A stretch of DNA of 64,000 nucleotides. Source: Schizophyllum amplum (lineage: Eukaryota; Basidiomycota; Agaricomycetes; Agaricales; Schizophyllaceae). Location: contig VDMD01000044.1 of assembly GCA_007026445.1 (NCBI GenBank), positions 62,001-126,000 of the forward strand, written 5' to 3'. Below the pieces are notes generated by a model that was not told where the DNA came from, ran no database searches, and saw only the letters and a list, made by a program, of their open reading frames with translations. Every line of letters begins with the position of its first letter. Within the stretch, counting starts at the first letter, position 1. Positions 20,140-31,932 of this stretch are shown here, one piece after another. Both the position numbers and the translations under genes were made by a program.

Positions 20140-21153
20140 ATGGATGCCTCTGCCTCAGAGCCTGCAAGCTGCCCAGTTGCAGGTGTGCCGCCTTGTCATG
20201 TCCGATGTCCCGGCGCTTATTTACACAAACCGTAGGTTGCCGCCTCCCAGTGGACATCTTCCTCCAATCCAGCGACGGCATCCTCACAGGCGCGCATACG
20301 CGCAACCTCGAGACATTCGGCGAAGCTTTCCCCTCCTCCTCCCTCGCCGCTCCGCCCTCCGAGCCTATCGTCCTGGACGAGCCCGCGGACGTCTTGCAAC
20401 TGCTCATGCACTTCATGCACCTGATCCCGCAGCCCTCCCTGGAGGGACGATCGTTCGAGCTCGTGCTGCGGTTTGCGGAGGCGGTGGATAAGTACGGTGT
20501 GCACGCGGCGGACCAGCTGTGCTGGTTGAAGATGCGGTACGTGGCACGCGCATGTCGTTGGCGGGGTGTACAAGTCCTGATGGGGTGTGTCTTGGACAGT
20601 GATCACGCCGAGACAAACTCGCTCGAGGTGCTCCAGTACGCCGCGCGTCTCAATCTCTACGATCTGTTGGACATCGCCGCACCGCATACGCTCCGCTACA
20701 CGTTCAGCGAAATCGCACGCTCGATCAGTGATCATGATTTGCTCGTGCGCTGGGTACGTAGCAACGTCGTCCATGACTACAAACTGTTTGACGAAGATAC
20801 AGGCAATCTATAGCGATCACTGGGCCATCGTCCAGCGATGCTGCCTCGACCCGCCGCCGCAGGACACGCAGTACTTTTCGGCATATGCATGCAGTCATAT
20901 AGACTATGAGGGCGACTTTGTCGAAGGCGATTGCGCCAGGTTCCTTCGTTTTCAGATCGCGGTATCACGGGAAATGCAATCGCAGGGGCCCAGCACGCTA
21001 CTGCGGCCCAGGAAACACTTCGACGATTACACGTATATTACTAGTTCCTGCGATGCTTGCTCTCTTGTTATCGAGGAGTGGCTCAAGATTATGAAGGATC
21101 TAGTGGATAATGCAAAAAGGAGAGGGTTCCCAAAGACGATTGATTCTTGGTGA
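20140..21153 (+). CDS. BTB-like protein E, inverted paralog of D
   Basis: Exons 20140-20182, 20236-20536, 20600-20753 and 20803-21153 give 282 aa with exon lengths identical to gene D. It starts MDASASEPASCPVAG, then CRLPVDIFLQSSDG begins the BTB-type fold, followed by LLMHFMHLIPQPSLEGRSFE, KYGVHAADQLCWLKM and LEVLQYAARLNLYDLLDIAAPH, and the exon-4 domain ending GFPKTIDSW. D and E are divergently transcribed about 2.1 kb apart, with the coiled-coil gene between them. Short segments within the introns also match, so the duplication is fairly recent. Specific function unknown. Confidence 0.82.
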
Positions 21154-21467
21154 CTCTATATTGTGCTGTACTCTCTGCTATACTTGATTTGTGAACTATG
21201 GGACGAAAATGTAGCAGACGACGAAACGTAGCAGGACGGAGGCTCGATGTTCGGGTTACTTACGATGAATTGATTTGTTTGTCCGTGCTTGATGATTTCT
21301 CCTTTTGGCTTTGCCTTTGTTCCTTGTTCTCAACTTTCAAGTTCCCTGTTCTCCCGCGTTTGCGTTCAACATTCTAAGTTGTAATTCAGGAGTATTCAAC
21401 GCGATAGTAAAGTAAGTGCATGGCGTTCAATCTCAATCTTGTTCACCTCGCTGCTTGCGATCCCTCG

Positions 21468-23447
21468 CTACCCGTCCAGCTGGCGCAAGACCTTCACGGC
21501 CTCCAAAATGTCGTTGAGAGCACGCACCATATCTGTGATCAAATCATGCGCCCGCATCCTACGCTTTACATCCCGTCGCGCATGCGCAGACATCCCATGC
21601 TCAACGCCAGCCCCTGTGTCACTCTGCCCGCCCACCTTCCAGGGCCCTCCGAAGTGATAATTCGGACCTACCTGCTGGTACAGATCCCCACGCCACCTCG
21701 CAACTGACCTTCGCACCTCCTCTTCTGTCAACCTCCGCACCTCCTCCTCTCCCGCCGCCCGACGCTCCTCAAGCACGTCCCGCAGCCGCCCGAAGCGCCT
21801 CTCGCAGCGCCGCAGGAGTTTGCGCCACTGGTCGTCGTCGGTGATCACGGCGCGCGCGGCGCGGAAGAAGGCGTAGATGGCTAGTGGGGTCACTTCGTGG
21901 GCGATGTGCAGCCCGGGGAGGCGGGGGTCGCGGAGGATGGGCCAGGGGATGTGGACGGGGTTGGGAGCGTCCACGAGAGAGTGGTTGACGGTTGAGTGAG
22001 GCTCGGCGGTTGAGTGAGGTCCGGCGGCTGAGTGAGGCTCGGCGGCTGAGTGAGGCGACATAGACTCATCATCACCGTTGAGAGAGTGCTCGGTATTGAG
22101 AGGGTGCGTGTGTACAGGCTTGCGGTGACCTTTTACGTGCAACTCCTTGACGAGCCGGAGGAAGCGGAGGACGGCGCGTTTGTCGGACCATGCGTTCTCG
22201 GATGTCTGCGGCACGGACGGGGATGCGACTGACGGCGAGGATGGGGCCGGCGGTGCGGATGGGGCAGGAAGTGAGGATAGGGCCGGAGGCGAGGATGAGG
22301 TTGGAGATAGGGCCGGGGGTGCGGATGGGGCCGGGGATGCGAACGACATGACCGCTGGTGACGGGGTAGGGGGAGGCGGGCGCAAGGCCGGCGACGGTTG
22401 CGGTCCCGAGGGTGTTCCCAGCAACGAGGGTGATGCAGGCAGTGAGGGCACGTACGACTTCTGGGGCGTAAGCAGCTGTGATATGACAATGACCGCGGTC
22501 GTCGCAGTAGGAGGCATGACAGCCGGCGTCGAGCGCGGGCGCGTCGAGAGTGTGGCTTTCTCGGGCAACGCCTTCGCGGAGCCCCGGATGTTCGGTGTGT
22601 TGTTGCAGGATAGTGACTGTCTAGTGGCTCGTGATACTGATTTCCTGTTGCCAGATTCTGCTGTCTTGTTGCGGCGGTTGGGATTCTGCTCGACGGCTGC
22701 AGGTTGTGTCGCGGGTGCTTCCCTGGCCGAGAGGCGCGCGTCGTAATCCTCGACGACGATGGTCGGTATCTCAAGTCTTTCCCTTGTACGGAATATAGCG
22801 GGCTGAACGCGTCTCCGGGCGATGGACGCGTCCGGTCCATCGCGATGTGTAACTGCGGCCAGTCCATCGCGGCGTGTCGCCGCGTTCAGTTCATGGCGAC
22901 GTGCTGTGGCAGTCGCAGCGCTTCCCCCACGCAGTGCTGCATCGGTTCGATCGTGGCGTGCCACTGCGGCGCTTCCCCGGGACGACATTTGTGGCGCTAG
23001 CCGGTTGGGTTGAGCTTGGGGCGGCGCCGAGACCGTCGAAGGGTCGGACATCGTCGAGGGGTGCGACACCACTGAGGGGCTGGTCCCTTGGTAGTACAAC
23101 CAGTACGGCGCATAATAATATGTGGCATGGTTTACGGGTACAGGATGTTGGCTGTGAAGGGGATTCAGGGCGTGAAGGGGATTCTGGGTGTGCTGGGCGG
23201 GAAGAAAATTCCGGGCGCGAGGATATGAGGCGTGAAGATATGAGGCAACTGTATAGGCATCGCTAGCAGCGGATGCCGCAAAATATTGTTGCCCTTGGTA
23301 GCGCCCGCTCGAAGGAGGCATGGTGGGGTGATAGGTTAGGTTGGGATGGGTGCTAGGAGGCGGATATCCGTCGACGAGATGCGGCGGGAGGTCGCGCTGC
23401 GTAGCAGCGAGGCCGCTCGTGTTGATGCCGGGGTGGTGCCACTGCAT
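21468..23447 (-). CDS. Large disordered protein with helical C-terminal domain, unknown function
   Basis: A single-exon minus-strand frame of 659 aa from the ATG at 23447; the frame is open further upstream but only to a non-ATG codon at 23597. The first ~450 residues are low complexity: Y/P/H-rich, then R/A-rich with repeated TRRDGLAAVTHRDG-like pieces, then P/S/A-rich (APSAPPALSPTSS). Near residue 520 there is a short tandem PHSAAEPHSAAGPHSTAEPHS repeat. The last ~180 residues look folded and charged: LRFLRLVKELHVKG, YAFFRAARAVITDDDQWRKL, RCERRFGRLRDVLEERRA, then EEEVRR(L/S) pairs and HDLITDMVRALNDILEAVKVL. I recognise no family; such a layout often belongs to nuclear regulators. Confidence 0.7.
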   Translation of the reverse strand: MQWHHPGINTSGLAATQRDLPPHLVDGYPPPSTHPNLTYHPTMPPSSGRYQGQQYFAASAASDAYTVASYLHASYPRARNFLPAQHTQNPLHALNPLHSQHPVPVNHATYYYAPYWLYYQGTSPSVVSHPSTMSDPSTVSAPPQAQPNRLAPQMSSRGSAAVARHDRTDAALRGGSAATATARRHELNAATRRDGLAAVTHRDGPDASIARRRVQPAIFRTRERLEIPTIVVEDYDARLSAREAPATQPAAVEQNPNRRNKTAESGNRKSVSRATRQSLSCNNTPNIRGSAKALPEKATLSTRPRSTPAVMPPTATTAVIVISQLLTPQKSYVPSLPASPSLLGTPSGPQPSPALRPPPPTPSPAVMSFASPAPSAPPALSPTSSSPPALSSLPAPSAPPAPSSPSVASPSVPQTSENAWSDKRAVLRFLRLVKELHVKGHRKPVHTHPLNTEHSLNGDDESMSPHSAAEPHSAAGPHSTAEPHSTVNHSLVDAPNPVHIPWPILRDPRLPGLHIAHEVTPLAIYAFFRAARAVITDDDQWRKLLRRCERRFGRLRDVLEERRAAGEEEVRRLTEEEVRRSVARWRGDLYQQVGPNYHFGGPWKVGGQSDTGAGVEHGMSAHARRDVKRRMRAHDLITDMVRALNDILEAVKVLRQLDG

Positions 23448-24175
23448 GAGTTTGGGTAGGGCTGGGGAGCGATACTGATGCAGGAAAGCGGGATAGGCAA
23501 AGAAAGCGGGATAGGGAAGGAAAGGGCACAATGAACTGACTGATATTGCTTTTTTGCCGGCGCTTATAAGGCCAATGATGCGGAGGTCAGAGCACACGGC
23601 GGGGTCCCGTTGAGAAGACCCGCTGGTCAGTGAGACGCGTAGTTGACGTAAGCACCTATTGCTGACTTTGTCGGCTGGAGTTGTTGGTGTGGGCCCTCAG
23701 ACCGTAGCGGTCATTGGTGCAAACACTGGAGAGCGTGCCAATTTTCCATCCAGTCGAGGAGCAGTGAGCAGTGTCCGAGAACGTCCCTCTCATAGATCTG
23801 CTCCCAGGCTTGTTGCATGTGTGGCTTGTAGCGTGAAAGTCGACAAAGCAATGTGGGCCTGTGAAGCTCAGCTGAATCTGGACGTTTTCGCTCGTCGGAG
23901 GCAAGTCACGGGATGTCATTTGCCTCAAACCGCAGCAACGCCGTATAGCAGTGTTTGTTTCCAGAGGAAGGGGCGCTTGAAGGAGTCGGATGGTGCTGAA
24001 CACGCTGTCACTCATTGGCAGTACTTGATGATGGTAAACAGCAAAAACGAACTGTCGCGCACGTGGTGCGCTGACTCATGCCGGGTACCGCATTCGGTCC
24101 GGGGGTACGGCACCGCGACGCGCCTTGACTCTTCCCCTCATCTCGTATTGGTGGCGCGCATCCGACGCGCTCACC
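23448..24175. other. Intergenic region between divergent genes
   Basis: This holds the promoters of the minus-strand disordered protein and the plus-strand ING gene. A long open frame crosses it on the plus strand but shows no protein-like features, so I do not call a gene. Confidence 0.45.
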
Positions 24176-25293
24176 ATGTCCAGCGCCATGGACGCCACCG
24201 AGCAGGCGGCGAATCTCACCTCAGAGTTCATATCTGGTGCGTCCCCGACAGGCTGAGAGCCTACGGAGCCACTAACGCCGCACTCAGGCCTCGACAACCT
24301 ACCCAAGGAGGTCCAGCATCTCCTCGCAGAGATCAAGGCGAGGGACTTGAAAGTCCATGGTGTGTGGCCTGCCTCAAACTCATATGCACTCATCCTAACG
24401 AACACCCAGACCTCTCGATCCAGATCGCCGACTACCAGCAGCGCTGCCTGCGCAACCTCCCGCCCCCTCGGCCTCCCGTCAACAACATGCGCGCCAAGAT
24501 CGAATGCATGTACGACGACGTGCACCGTCTCTCGGACGAGAAGGTCATCCTCGCCGCACGCATCCAGCAGCTGCTCTTCCGGACGTGCGCACGCCTCGAT
24601 GGGGAGCTGCTCAAAGTGCGCCGGCTCACGGGGGAGGCCGTGGAACCTCCTGGTCCAGCCACCAGGAGCGCGCACTACAGCTCAATGAGCGTGCTGGAGG
24701 GGATGCTGGGCGCGGCGGCGGCGGCGGAGGAACCTGCGGTGCCCGTAAGCGCCCCGGTCGTGGCGCGGCGGGGTGCGCCGCGGAAGCGGGGGGAGTCGAG
24801 GGACGGGACGCCAGATGCGGGGCAGCCGCTGCCGAAACGTGCGTGTGATGCTGTTTCTGGGTCCGTGCGATCATGCTGAGGAGGGCGTTGCAGGTCGCAG
24901 GCAGCAGAGCGTCGCTAGCTCGCCGACGCAAATACGGCTGGATTCCCCGGCTCCTCCTCCTCCTGCGCCGCCGGCGTCTGCACATCACCCACGCTCGCGG
25001 CTGTCGCATCAAGTGGAGCCGGACGCCGAGGACGAGGACGCGGAGGGCGAGGAAGAAGAAGATGAGGACGAGCGGCCGTACTGCTTCTGTCATAGCAAGA
25101 GCCATGGCGATGTGCGCGAAATTGCCGTGATCTCCGTCGCCGATACTGATGTTTGCTACAGATGATCGGCTGCGACAACGAAGACTGCCCGTACCAATGG
25201 TTCCACCTCTCGTGCGTGAATCTCAAGCCACCGCTGCCGGACCAGTGGTTCTGCCCCGAGTGCGCGCCGAAGATGAAGAAGCGGAAGCGATGA
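24176..25293 (+). CDS. ING-family PHD-finger protein (histone H3K4me3 reader)
   Basis: Exons 24176-24236, 24288-24359, 24410-24838, 24894-25111 and 25162-25293 give 303 aa. The N-terminal ING helical domain (LDNLPKEVQHLLAEIKARD, then IADYQQRCLRNL and helices with LSDEKVILAARIQQLL) is followed by a disordered acidic linker (EDAEGEEEEDEDE). The C-terminal C4HC3 PHD finger reads CFCHSKSHGDMIGCDNEDC, then QWFHLSCVNL and WFCPEC, interrupted by intron 4 just before MIGC. A polybasic tail (KMKKRKR) closes the protein. Known role: ING proteins are subunits of NuA4-type acetyltransferase or Rpd3-type deacetylase complexes and bind H3K4me3 through the PHD. Whether it corresponds to yeast Yng2, Yng1 or Pho23 cannot be decided here. 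Confidence 0.93.
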
Positions 25294-26506
25294 GGGTACT
25301 TTTCACTGCGGACGCATGCTTGCCGTTGAACGATGCTGGCCCCTGACTGGGGACGCTCGCTCTTCACCGGGGATGCTCGTGCTTGACGAGAAATACTTGC
25401 CCCATCATATCCTCTCCCCTCAACCTGCACGAATCCCCACTGCACAGTTCGTTATTGCACGAATCCTCTGATCCTCGCCTTCCCTCCCCTGCTCATGTTT
25501 ATCTCCCTTGCGTACGTATATCTACCTTGCCCACGTATATCTTACTCGCTCAACGTATATCTCCTGTTCCGCCCCCCTCTGTGTACTTACTAATGTCTGT
25601 TGTATCCCTAGAACCCCCAGCTTATCTGTGTACCCTCATGTTTCCTATCCATGTGCCGTCCCGTTTCATCTTCGTGTGCCCTCCCGATTCCTATCCATGT
25701 GCCCTTGCGTTTCCTATTCGTTTGCCCTCCCGTTTCCTATCCCTGTACACCCCCACCTCCTATTCGTTCTTCATTTTGCTAAGCTGCCCATTGGCGTTGT
25801 GTGCTACTTCCCATGAGCGTAGGGTGCTTTATCCTCCTCTCCGGCTGACCTACATATGTCTGTCTTGTCAACCACAATGCGGGAAGTATATACCATACGC
25901 ATCCTCGACTTTCCTCTGGCGATTCCAGCTGGATGGGTAGGGGGGTACGCCACACGACCGCCACATATTCATCTTCAACACACCACGTGATCAAGCATCG
26001 TGCCCACTACCACTACAGTGCTGGATTATTGGCCTCAAAGCACGCAGAGAAAGACTTCTTTTGGGGTTTTTGAGCGCCCCTCTGAGGCTGACCCCGAGGT
26101 TGGCTTCGCATTGGACAGGTTGCGAAAGTCATTGGGCATGGTCCTTGGGCTGTTTACTAATATGTCTCGCATCACGAGTCTTGGGCCCGATCTCTTGCAG
26201 CATGATCGTACAAACGCCTTTGGGGCTGAAGCGCTGAAGACTGAATGGCATCCAAGGGAGGTCGTCCATTGTCCTATTGACGTACTTTCCATTGTTCTAT
26301 TGACATACTTTCCATTGTTCTATTGTGTTTGCTTCCGCTCTTCATTGTTGCCACGTGCTATGCCGATGCCGATAATTATTGATTCCGTGTTGATTGGTTC
26401 GGCGCCGCCAACCAGTCCTGTTCGGCCTTGTTCTCAACTTCCACCTTCGTGCGTTCGTTTTCTCGCCATTGCTTGTAGCTTACTCAAGGCGAGAAGAACA
26501 GCAGCC
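25294..26506. other. Intergenic, pyrimidine-rich, no gene supported
   Basis: From about 25500 to 25790 the plus strand is C/T-rich with loose repeats such as CCCGTTTCCTATCC and CGTATATCT. A long frame leads into the next gene from 26000, but the ATG at 26507 is the first with a protein-like sequence after it. Confidence 0.5.
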
Positions 26507-27674
26507 ATGAGCAGCCCGCCGTCGAGCGTCACGTCGGGCAGCATGATGGCGCTGAGCCCACCGTTCACGCCGCCCCGCAAGACCATGTCTCTCGGGAACG
26601 GCATCATCAGCCCTCCGCGCAACGGCATCATCAGCCCCCCGCGCGCGGGCTCGACGCACGAGAAGCGGCACGACGACCTCTGGCGGCACGACGGGAACCT
26701 GGTGCTCAAGGCCGGCAGCACCGTGTACCGCCTCCACTCGTCCTTCCTCGAGAAATACTCGCCCGTGTTCGCGCGCATCCTCTCCCTCCCCCCGCTCGAG
26801 CTCTTCGACGACTGGCCCGTTGTGCGGCTCGACGATGACGAGCTCTCGTTCACCGTCTTCCTCCGCGCCCTCATGCGCCCCGAGTGCGTGTGCCCGGCCA
26901 CTTTTCCTTTGCTCAACCCCGCTCACCTCAATCCCCCCATCCCACAGCACGTACCCGGCGCCACCGGCCACTCCCTCCCGCGCCGCATCCATGGCCATCC
27001 TGCGCCTCGCGACCAAGTACGACGTCCGCCACCTGCGCATCCGCGCCCTCCACCACCTCAACGTGCTCTTCCCCACCACCCCGCTCTTCAAGGGCTGGCG
27101 CGACCTCGGCGTGCGCGCGGCGACCTTCCCCAACATCCTCGCCTACGCGCGCGAGTGCAATGCGCCGTTCCTCGCCCCCGCGTGCGCGTACAACCTCGTC
27201 TGCGCGATGCGCTCGCCCGCGGAGCTCGCGGCCGCGACCGCCGCGCTCCCCGCGGAGGACCGCGCGCGGCTGATGCGCGTGTTCGCGGAGCTCGCGGTCG
27301 CGCACAACCATGTCTCGGCGTGCGTGTTTGACCTCCCGAGCGAGCAGGGGCGGACGCGCGGCCGGTGCGTCGGGGGCACGGGGTGCATGGCGTGGCGCGC
27401 GCAGTACGTGGGCGTCATGGCGCTGGTGCCGCCCGCCAGGCTGCTTGCGCCGGGCTTCTGGGAGATGCTGGCGCAGGTTGCGCCTATTGTTCCTGGACAG
27501 CAGCCGTGCCAGCCGTGCGTCAAGTACCTGCATGAGACGCATGAGGATGCGCGGAAGAAGTTCTGGGAGGCGCTGCCCGTGTTCTTGGATCTTGGCCCCT
27601 GGACGAAGCTCGTCATGCAGCGCATCGACGCCATTACGCCCTCTGGTCCCGAGATCAAGTTCTCATACCCTTAG
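26507..27674 (+). CDS. BTB/POZ domain protein (Agaricomycete type)
   Basis: Exons 26507-26883 and 26948-27674 join in frame to 367 aa. A disordered leader holds a doubled GIISPPRNGIISPPRAG. The BTB domain follows: DDLWRHDGNLVLKAGSTVYRLHSSFLEKYSPVFARILSLPP, ending in VVRLDDDELSFTVFLRALM. After the intron comes the usual downstream helix pair MAILRLATKYDVRHLRIRALHHL, then a large helical C-terminal region with cysteines (CVGGTGCMAW, QQPCQPCVKYL). This DxWF/Y-type BTB followed by ILRLxTKYxVxxLRxRAL is a very large family in mushroom fungi with unknown targets. GC content is high. It is distinct from copies A-E. Confidence 0.88.
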
Positions 27675-29118
27675 TGCGTGCGTCGCTGAGGTGTTTAGAT
27701 GATCGGTTTACTAAGTCGCCTGCAGATCTCGTCTCGCTTTGTCTCGCTGAACTCGCTTTTTTGGATATTGTAACCCGAATGTCGACTGGAACACCCCGAC
27801 CTTTCAAGTATCAAGGAAATCCCAAGAACCCCATCGCTATACCACTCGTCGTTTTTGTCTCCCTCTTCTCGTGTCTGTATGCCTGCCCTTCTGCTAGCCC
27901 TCATCAGGTGCGTTTGCTTGCCCCTCTGCGTCTTGCTGCTTCTGTCTGCGCATGCTGCGATTCTTGGCTGGGTGTATCGCTGACTGCGGCTCCTCACGCA
28001 GAACCGAACAAACAAACATCAACAACAAACTATCATCTATCTGTGCGTCGCTGTTCTTTCCGTCAGTCATCGCTTCGCGTCTCATCGCCTTGTGTAGGTA
28101 CACCTCGAACTCTCTGTCCGTCATCCCGTCGCTTTGTGCACTACGACCGCCGACAACCGCTTCGTGTTGATCCTTCTATATCGTTTCTGTTCCTCTTATC
28201 TCGTTTCGTGTTCTCGATTCCCTTTGCTTGTTGCTGTCGCATCGCTATCCACCTATTACGATCCCTTGTCGGACGATTATGTTTGGGGGGGGAGAGGTTG
28301 TATACCTTTCCGAGGGCGCTGTATTCCTCTCCTAGGGCTGTATACCTCCCCGTCGGCCTGCTTCCTGACCTCGTTTACTGTCACACGTTCTTGCATATAC
28401 AGCTTGTTTCTTGGATATACGGCTTGTGTCTTGGATATACGGGCACCGTACAAGCCTTCACAGCTACTACCTGTTTTACGACCTCTCTTCATTATGACTG
28501 TCCACGACCGCCTGTCTTGCATCCTGTTGAACCGTTGCCGAATGATCAGCTGTTTGTCCTTTGCATGCGTTTGGCTTCGTCTGTTTGTCTCTTCTGCAAC
28601 TGCCCGCCGATCCTTATGCCTTATGTTGGTACAATTATCTTGTCGAGGCAACTAGGGTGACTGATTGACGATGACTTGACTGAACGCGAGCGGACTCCGG
28701 ACAAACGGGCAGGACACCGATACGATGTCCATGATGCCAGTCGTTAAGAAGCTCGCCTTTCCTACAATAAATGCCCTATCCGATATCGTCTGTCGTTCTC
28801 ATACTGTTTGGCTTCCGGCAGTCTACTGTAGACGCCTTCCTCGCTCTGCCTTGCTCCACTCGCATTGCTCCTGCTGCGAGAGTAACCAGAGAGTAAGGAA
28901 GTCTCCCCGGGGCGAAAAGAGCCACGTGCCGCATCTGCATCCGAGGACTACACATGATGACCACGGCGATCATCTTGGTGGCCAAGTTGAACAAGTGACC
29001 TGCCCAGGACCGCCACACATGACTTGGCAACACCCGCCACGACAATGCAGAAAGCTATTCCCCCCTCTTGTTCTCTCCCACCATCTCCACGAGCGAGAAA
29101 GAACGGAAGCGACATACC
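27675..29118. other. Intergenic region before the ALDH cluster
   Basis: Long frames run through it on the plus strand, but their composition is C/T-rich and repetitive (for example a tripled CTTGGATATACGG at 28410-28442) with no domain-like segments, so I support no gene. The final ~150 bp resemble the upstream regions of the other ALDH copies (CTTGTTCTCTCCCACCATCT...ACGAGCGAGAAAGA) and are a conserved promoter/leader. Confidence 0.5.
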
Positions 29119-31932
29119 ATGGCATCATTTAACGCAGAATACACTCCCCTGGAGGAGATCCCGAAGGTACGAAGCATGCAGGGAGAGTGTGAAGTTGAAC
29201 CTGAAGGCATCCGGAATAGCTACGCACTGAGCTGCGAGACAGCTTTGCGAGCGGGCTGACCCTGCCGCCTGCATTCCGCATCCAGCAGCTGCGCCAGCTC
29301 GCGCGGATGTGCCAGGAGAACAAGGACGCGATCGCGGAGGCAGTCGCGCAGGATCTTGGTGGGCGCTTTCTGCCTACCCTCAGCAACCAGAGCCAAAGAC
29401 TGACTCACTGCAGCGAAGCCCAAGATTGAAGTCTTCTCTGCGGAGGTTGGCCCTGTCATCGAGCGCTCGCTGTATGCCGCGGAGCGGCTGCACGAGTGGA
29501 CTCGCCCGGAGAAGATTGAGGTGAACACGCCGTGGCAGAAGGAGTGGGACACACGGCTCTACCGTCTCCCTAAGGGTGTCGTTCTCGTCATTGCGTGCGT
29601 CAGGACGCCTGCTTCACGCGATGAGATACTGACCGAAGCACTTCCTTCCCTCGATCTCCCACCCCTCTTTCTTTTTTATCCCCTGGTCTCCCACCTGACC
29701 CGACTTTTCAACACATGCGGGTCATCGTTTTCGCTATCGACTACCCCCTCTTCCTTTTACCACATCCCTCCTTCATCGACCACATCCCTCCCTCCTTCAT
29801 CACACTCATCAATGGGCCTTACTCAGACCCTGGAACTACCCAGTCATCCTTTCCCTCCAGCCCCTTGGCGGCGCCATCGCCGCCGGCTGCTGCGTCGTGC
29901 TCAAGCTCAGCGAGGTCGCACCGCACTATGCCAGCCTCCTCACGCGTCTGCTGCCCCAGTACCTCGACTCGCGCGCCTACCGCATCGTCAACGGAGCCGT
30001 GCCGGAGGTCACGAAGGTTTTGGAGCTACAATGTATGTTTACCAATCTGTTCAATCGGTCTTTGCTGCGTCTATCTATCTCTTTCTCGCATACGAACTCT
30101 TTCATCCTCGTCATCTCTTATCCATGTTAACTGACTAACGTACCATTCCCAGGGGATCACAGTAAGCATGCGACTGGAACGCATGGCGAGCCGAGCCGTT
30201 AAGCATCCACTCTAGTATTCTACACCGGCCACGGCGCCATCGCACGTATCGTTTCTGCCGCGGCGGCTAAGCACCTGACGCCGCTGACTCTCGAGCTTGG
30301 AGGTGCGTTTCGAGCCCTCATCACTATCCGGCCGCCTCTCACGCTCCTCATTCTCACCCTCTCCCACTCCCTTTCCATCGCACGCACTCCCTGCGTTTCC
30401 CTAAAATTTGCGTATCTCGGTCGAGACAACGCTCACCCTTTACCTAATCTGCCCACTCAGGCAAATCGCCCGTCATCATTGACCCCGCCTCCGACCTCAC
30501 CCTCGCCGCCCGCCGCGTCCTCTACGGCAAATTCAACAACGCGGGCCAGATCTGCGTTTGCCCAGACTACGTCCTCATCCCCGCCTCCGCGAAACCCGCG
30601 TTCATCGCGGCGCTGCAGGATGCGTACAAGGTATGAGATCAAATAAATTTACATTACCTACTCGATATCTTGTGTCCTCAAATTCTGACCCCTTTCTGAC
30701 AGGAGTGGTTCCCCAACGGCTGCCTCGAGAGCGACGACTTCGGCAGCATCGTGAATCCGACGCACCACGCGCGGCTGAAGGGGCTGCTTGATAGGACGAA
30801 GGGGCGGATCGTGATGGGCGGGAGGGTGGGGGATGATAAGAAGGGAAGGATGGTGCGGATGGAGCTGACGGTGGTGGATGGGGTGGGGCAAGAGGATGCG
30901 TTGATGGAGGGGTGAGTGGCTTATTTGCGGGGTTTCTTTCTTTGGTTAAAATGGGAGGGCTGGAGAGCTGGGATTTTTTGTCTGGAGGGCGAGGAGTTTT
31001 CTACGGAAGGGCAAGCCCAAGGGACGAAGCAAGACACTGACAACTTAAATCCCACAGCGAGATATTTGGCCCCATCCTACCGATCCTGGAGGTGCGCGAC
31101 GTGGACGAGGCGATCGAGTTTGTGAGGGCGAGGTGAGTGGTTCACTCAGGGATTTCTGATCCCCTCATGTCCGGCTGACCCTCCTCATAGACCGCACCCG
31201 CTCGTGCTCTACGCATTCACGCAGGATGATGACGTCCGGAGGAAGGGTGCGTATCGCTTCTGCCTTTTGTTTACCTTGTTTCCCGCTGTCATGTAGTCCC
31301 TCCTTGCCATCGTGCTTCCTCGTTTCTCCTCCTTCTCCGTTCGCCGTACATGCGGCATCGTCCGACATTCGACACCGTCCCCTATATCCCTTATAACAAT
31401 AACGCTGATTTTCCCCGCGTGTAGTCCTCCTCCGCACGACGTCCGGCAACCTCGTCTTCAATGATACGTTTATGCAGCTGTCGGGTGACTTGTTTGATTA
31501 TATTCTTCATGGTTTTTCTTCCCTGCCCGCTAACATATTTCATCCTATCGTCCGCTAACATATCATCCCTGCAGTGAACGAGCTGCCCTTCGGCGGAGTG
31601 GGCGAGTCTGGATGTGAGTGACTGAGATTTTTGATTGACGTGTATACTGACGATGTCCTCGTACCAGACGGCCGCCAGGCTCAGAAGTGGAGCTTCGACA
31701 TATTCTCGTACGAGAGGTCATACGTGGACATACCGCCGCGGTACGTGCCTCTGTGTTCTTGTTTTTGTGGTGGGGGTGCACGTTGATTGTGTCCCCGCGC
31801 AGCATGGAGCCCGGCCTCTCCCACCGCTATCCGCCCTATGACGGCCGGGCGATGGCGATTATGTCCGCGGCGACGAACATGAAGATTCCGAAGGACGATG
31901 TTTCGGGCGGAGGGGTGGAGGGGCTGTTTTGA
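29119..31932 (+). CDS. Aldehyde dehydrogenase, ALDH3-type, copy 1
   Basis: Fourteen exons (29119-29166, 29220-29358, 29414-29594, 29827-30032, 30153-30161, 30216-30302, 30461-30630, 30703-30911, 31058-31132, 31191-31246, 31425-31484, 31575-31613, 31668-31740, 31803-31932) sum to 493 aa. The family oxidises aldehydes to acids with NAD(P)+. Landmarks: [14 protein letters not shown] (cofactor side), LELGGKSP (general-base Glu), [16 protein letters not shown] (catalytic Cys), EIFGPILPI, and [14 protein letters not shown], the class-3 signature region. No C-terminal membrane anchor is seen, unlike microsomal fatty ALDHs, so it is probably soluble. Exon 5 has only 9 nt. Its tandem partner begins 470 bp downstream. 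Confidence 0.93.

Noticed and set aside
22147..22746. Plus-strand glycine/alanine/aspartate-rich frame
   Set aside because: Shadow of the disordered minus-strand gene; its repeat pattern mirrors the P/S/A repeats on the other strand.
23659..24100. Long plus-strand frame before the ING gene
   Set aside because: It reads through the intergenic region and then through ING introns; the ING protein starts cleanly at 24176.
27674..28660. 329-codon plus-strand frame after the BTB gene
   Set aside because: Biased toward C, S, F, L and R from C/T-rich sequence, with no domain-like region; likely untranslated flank.
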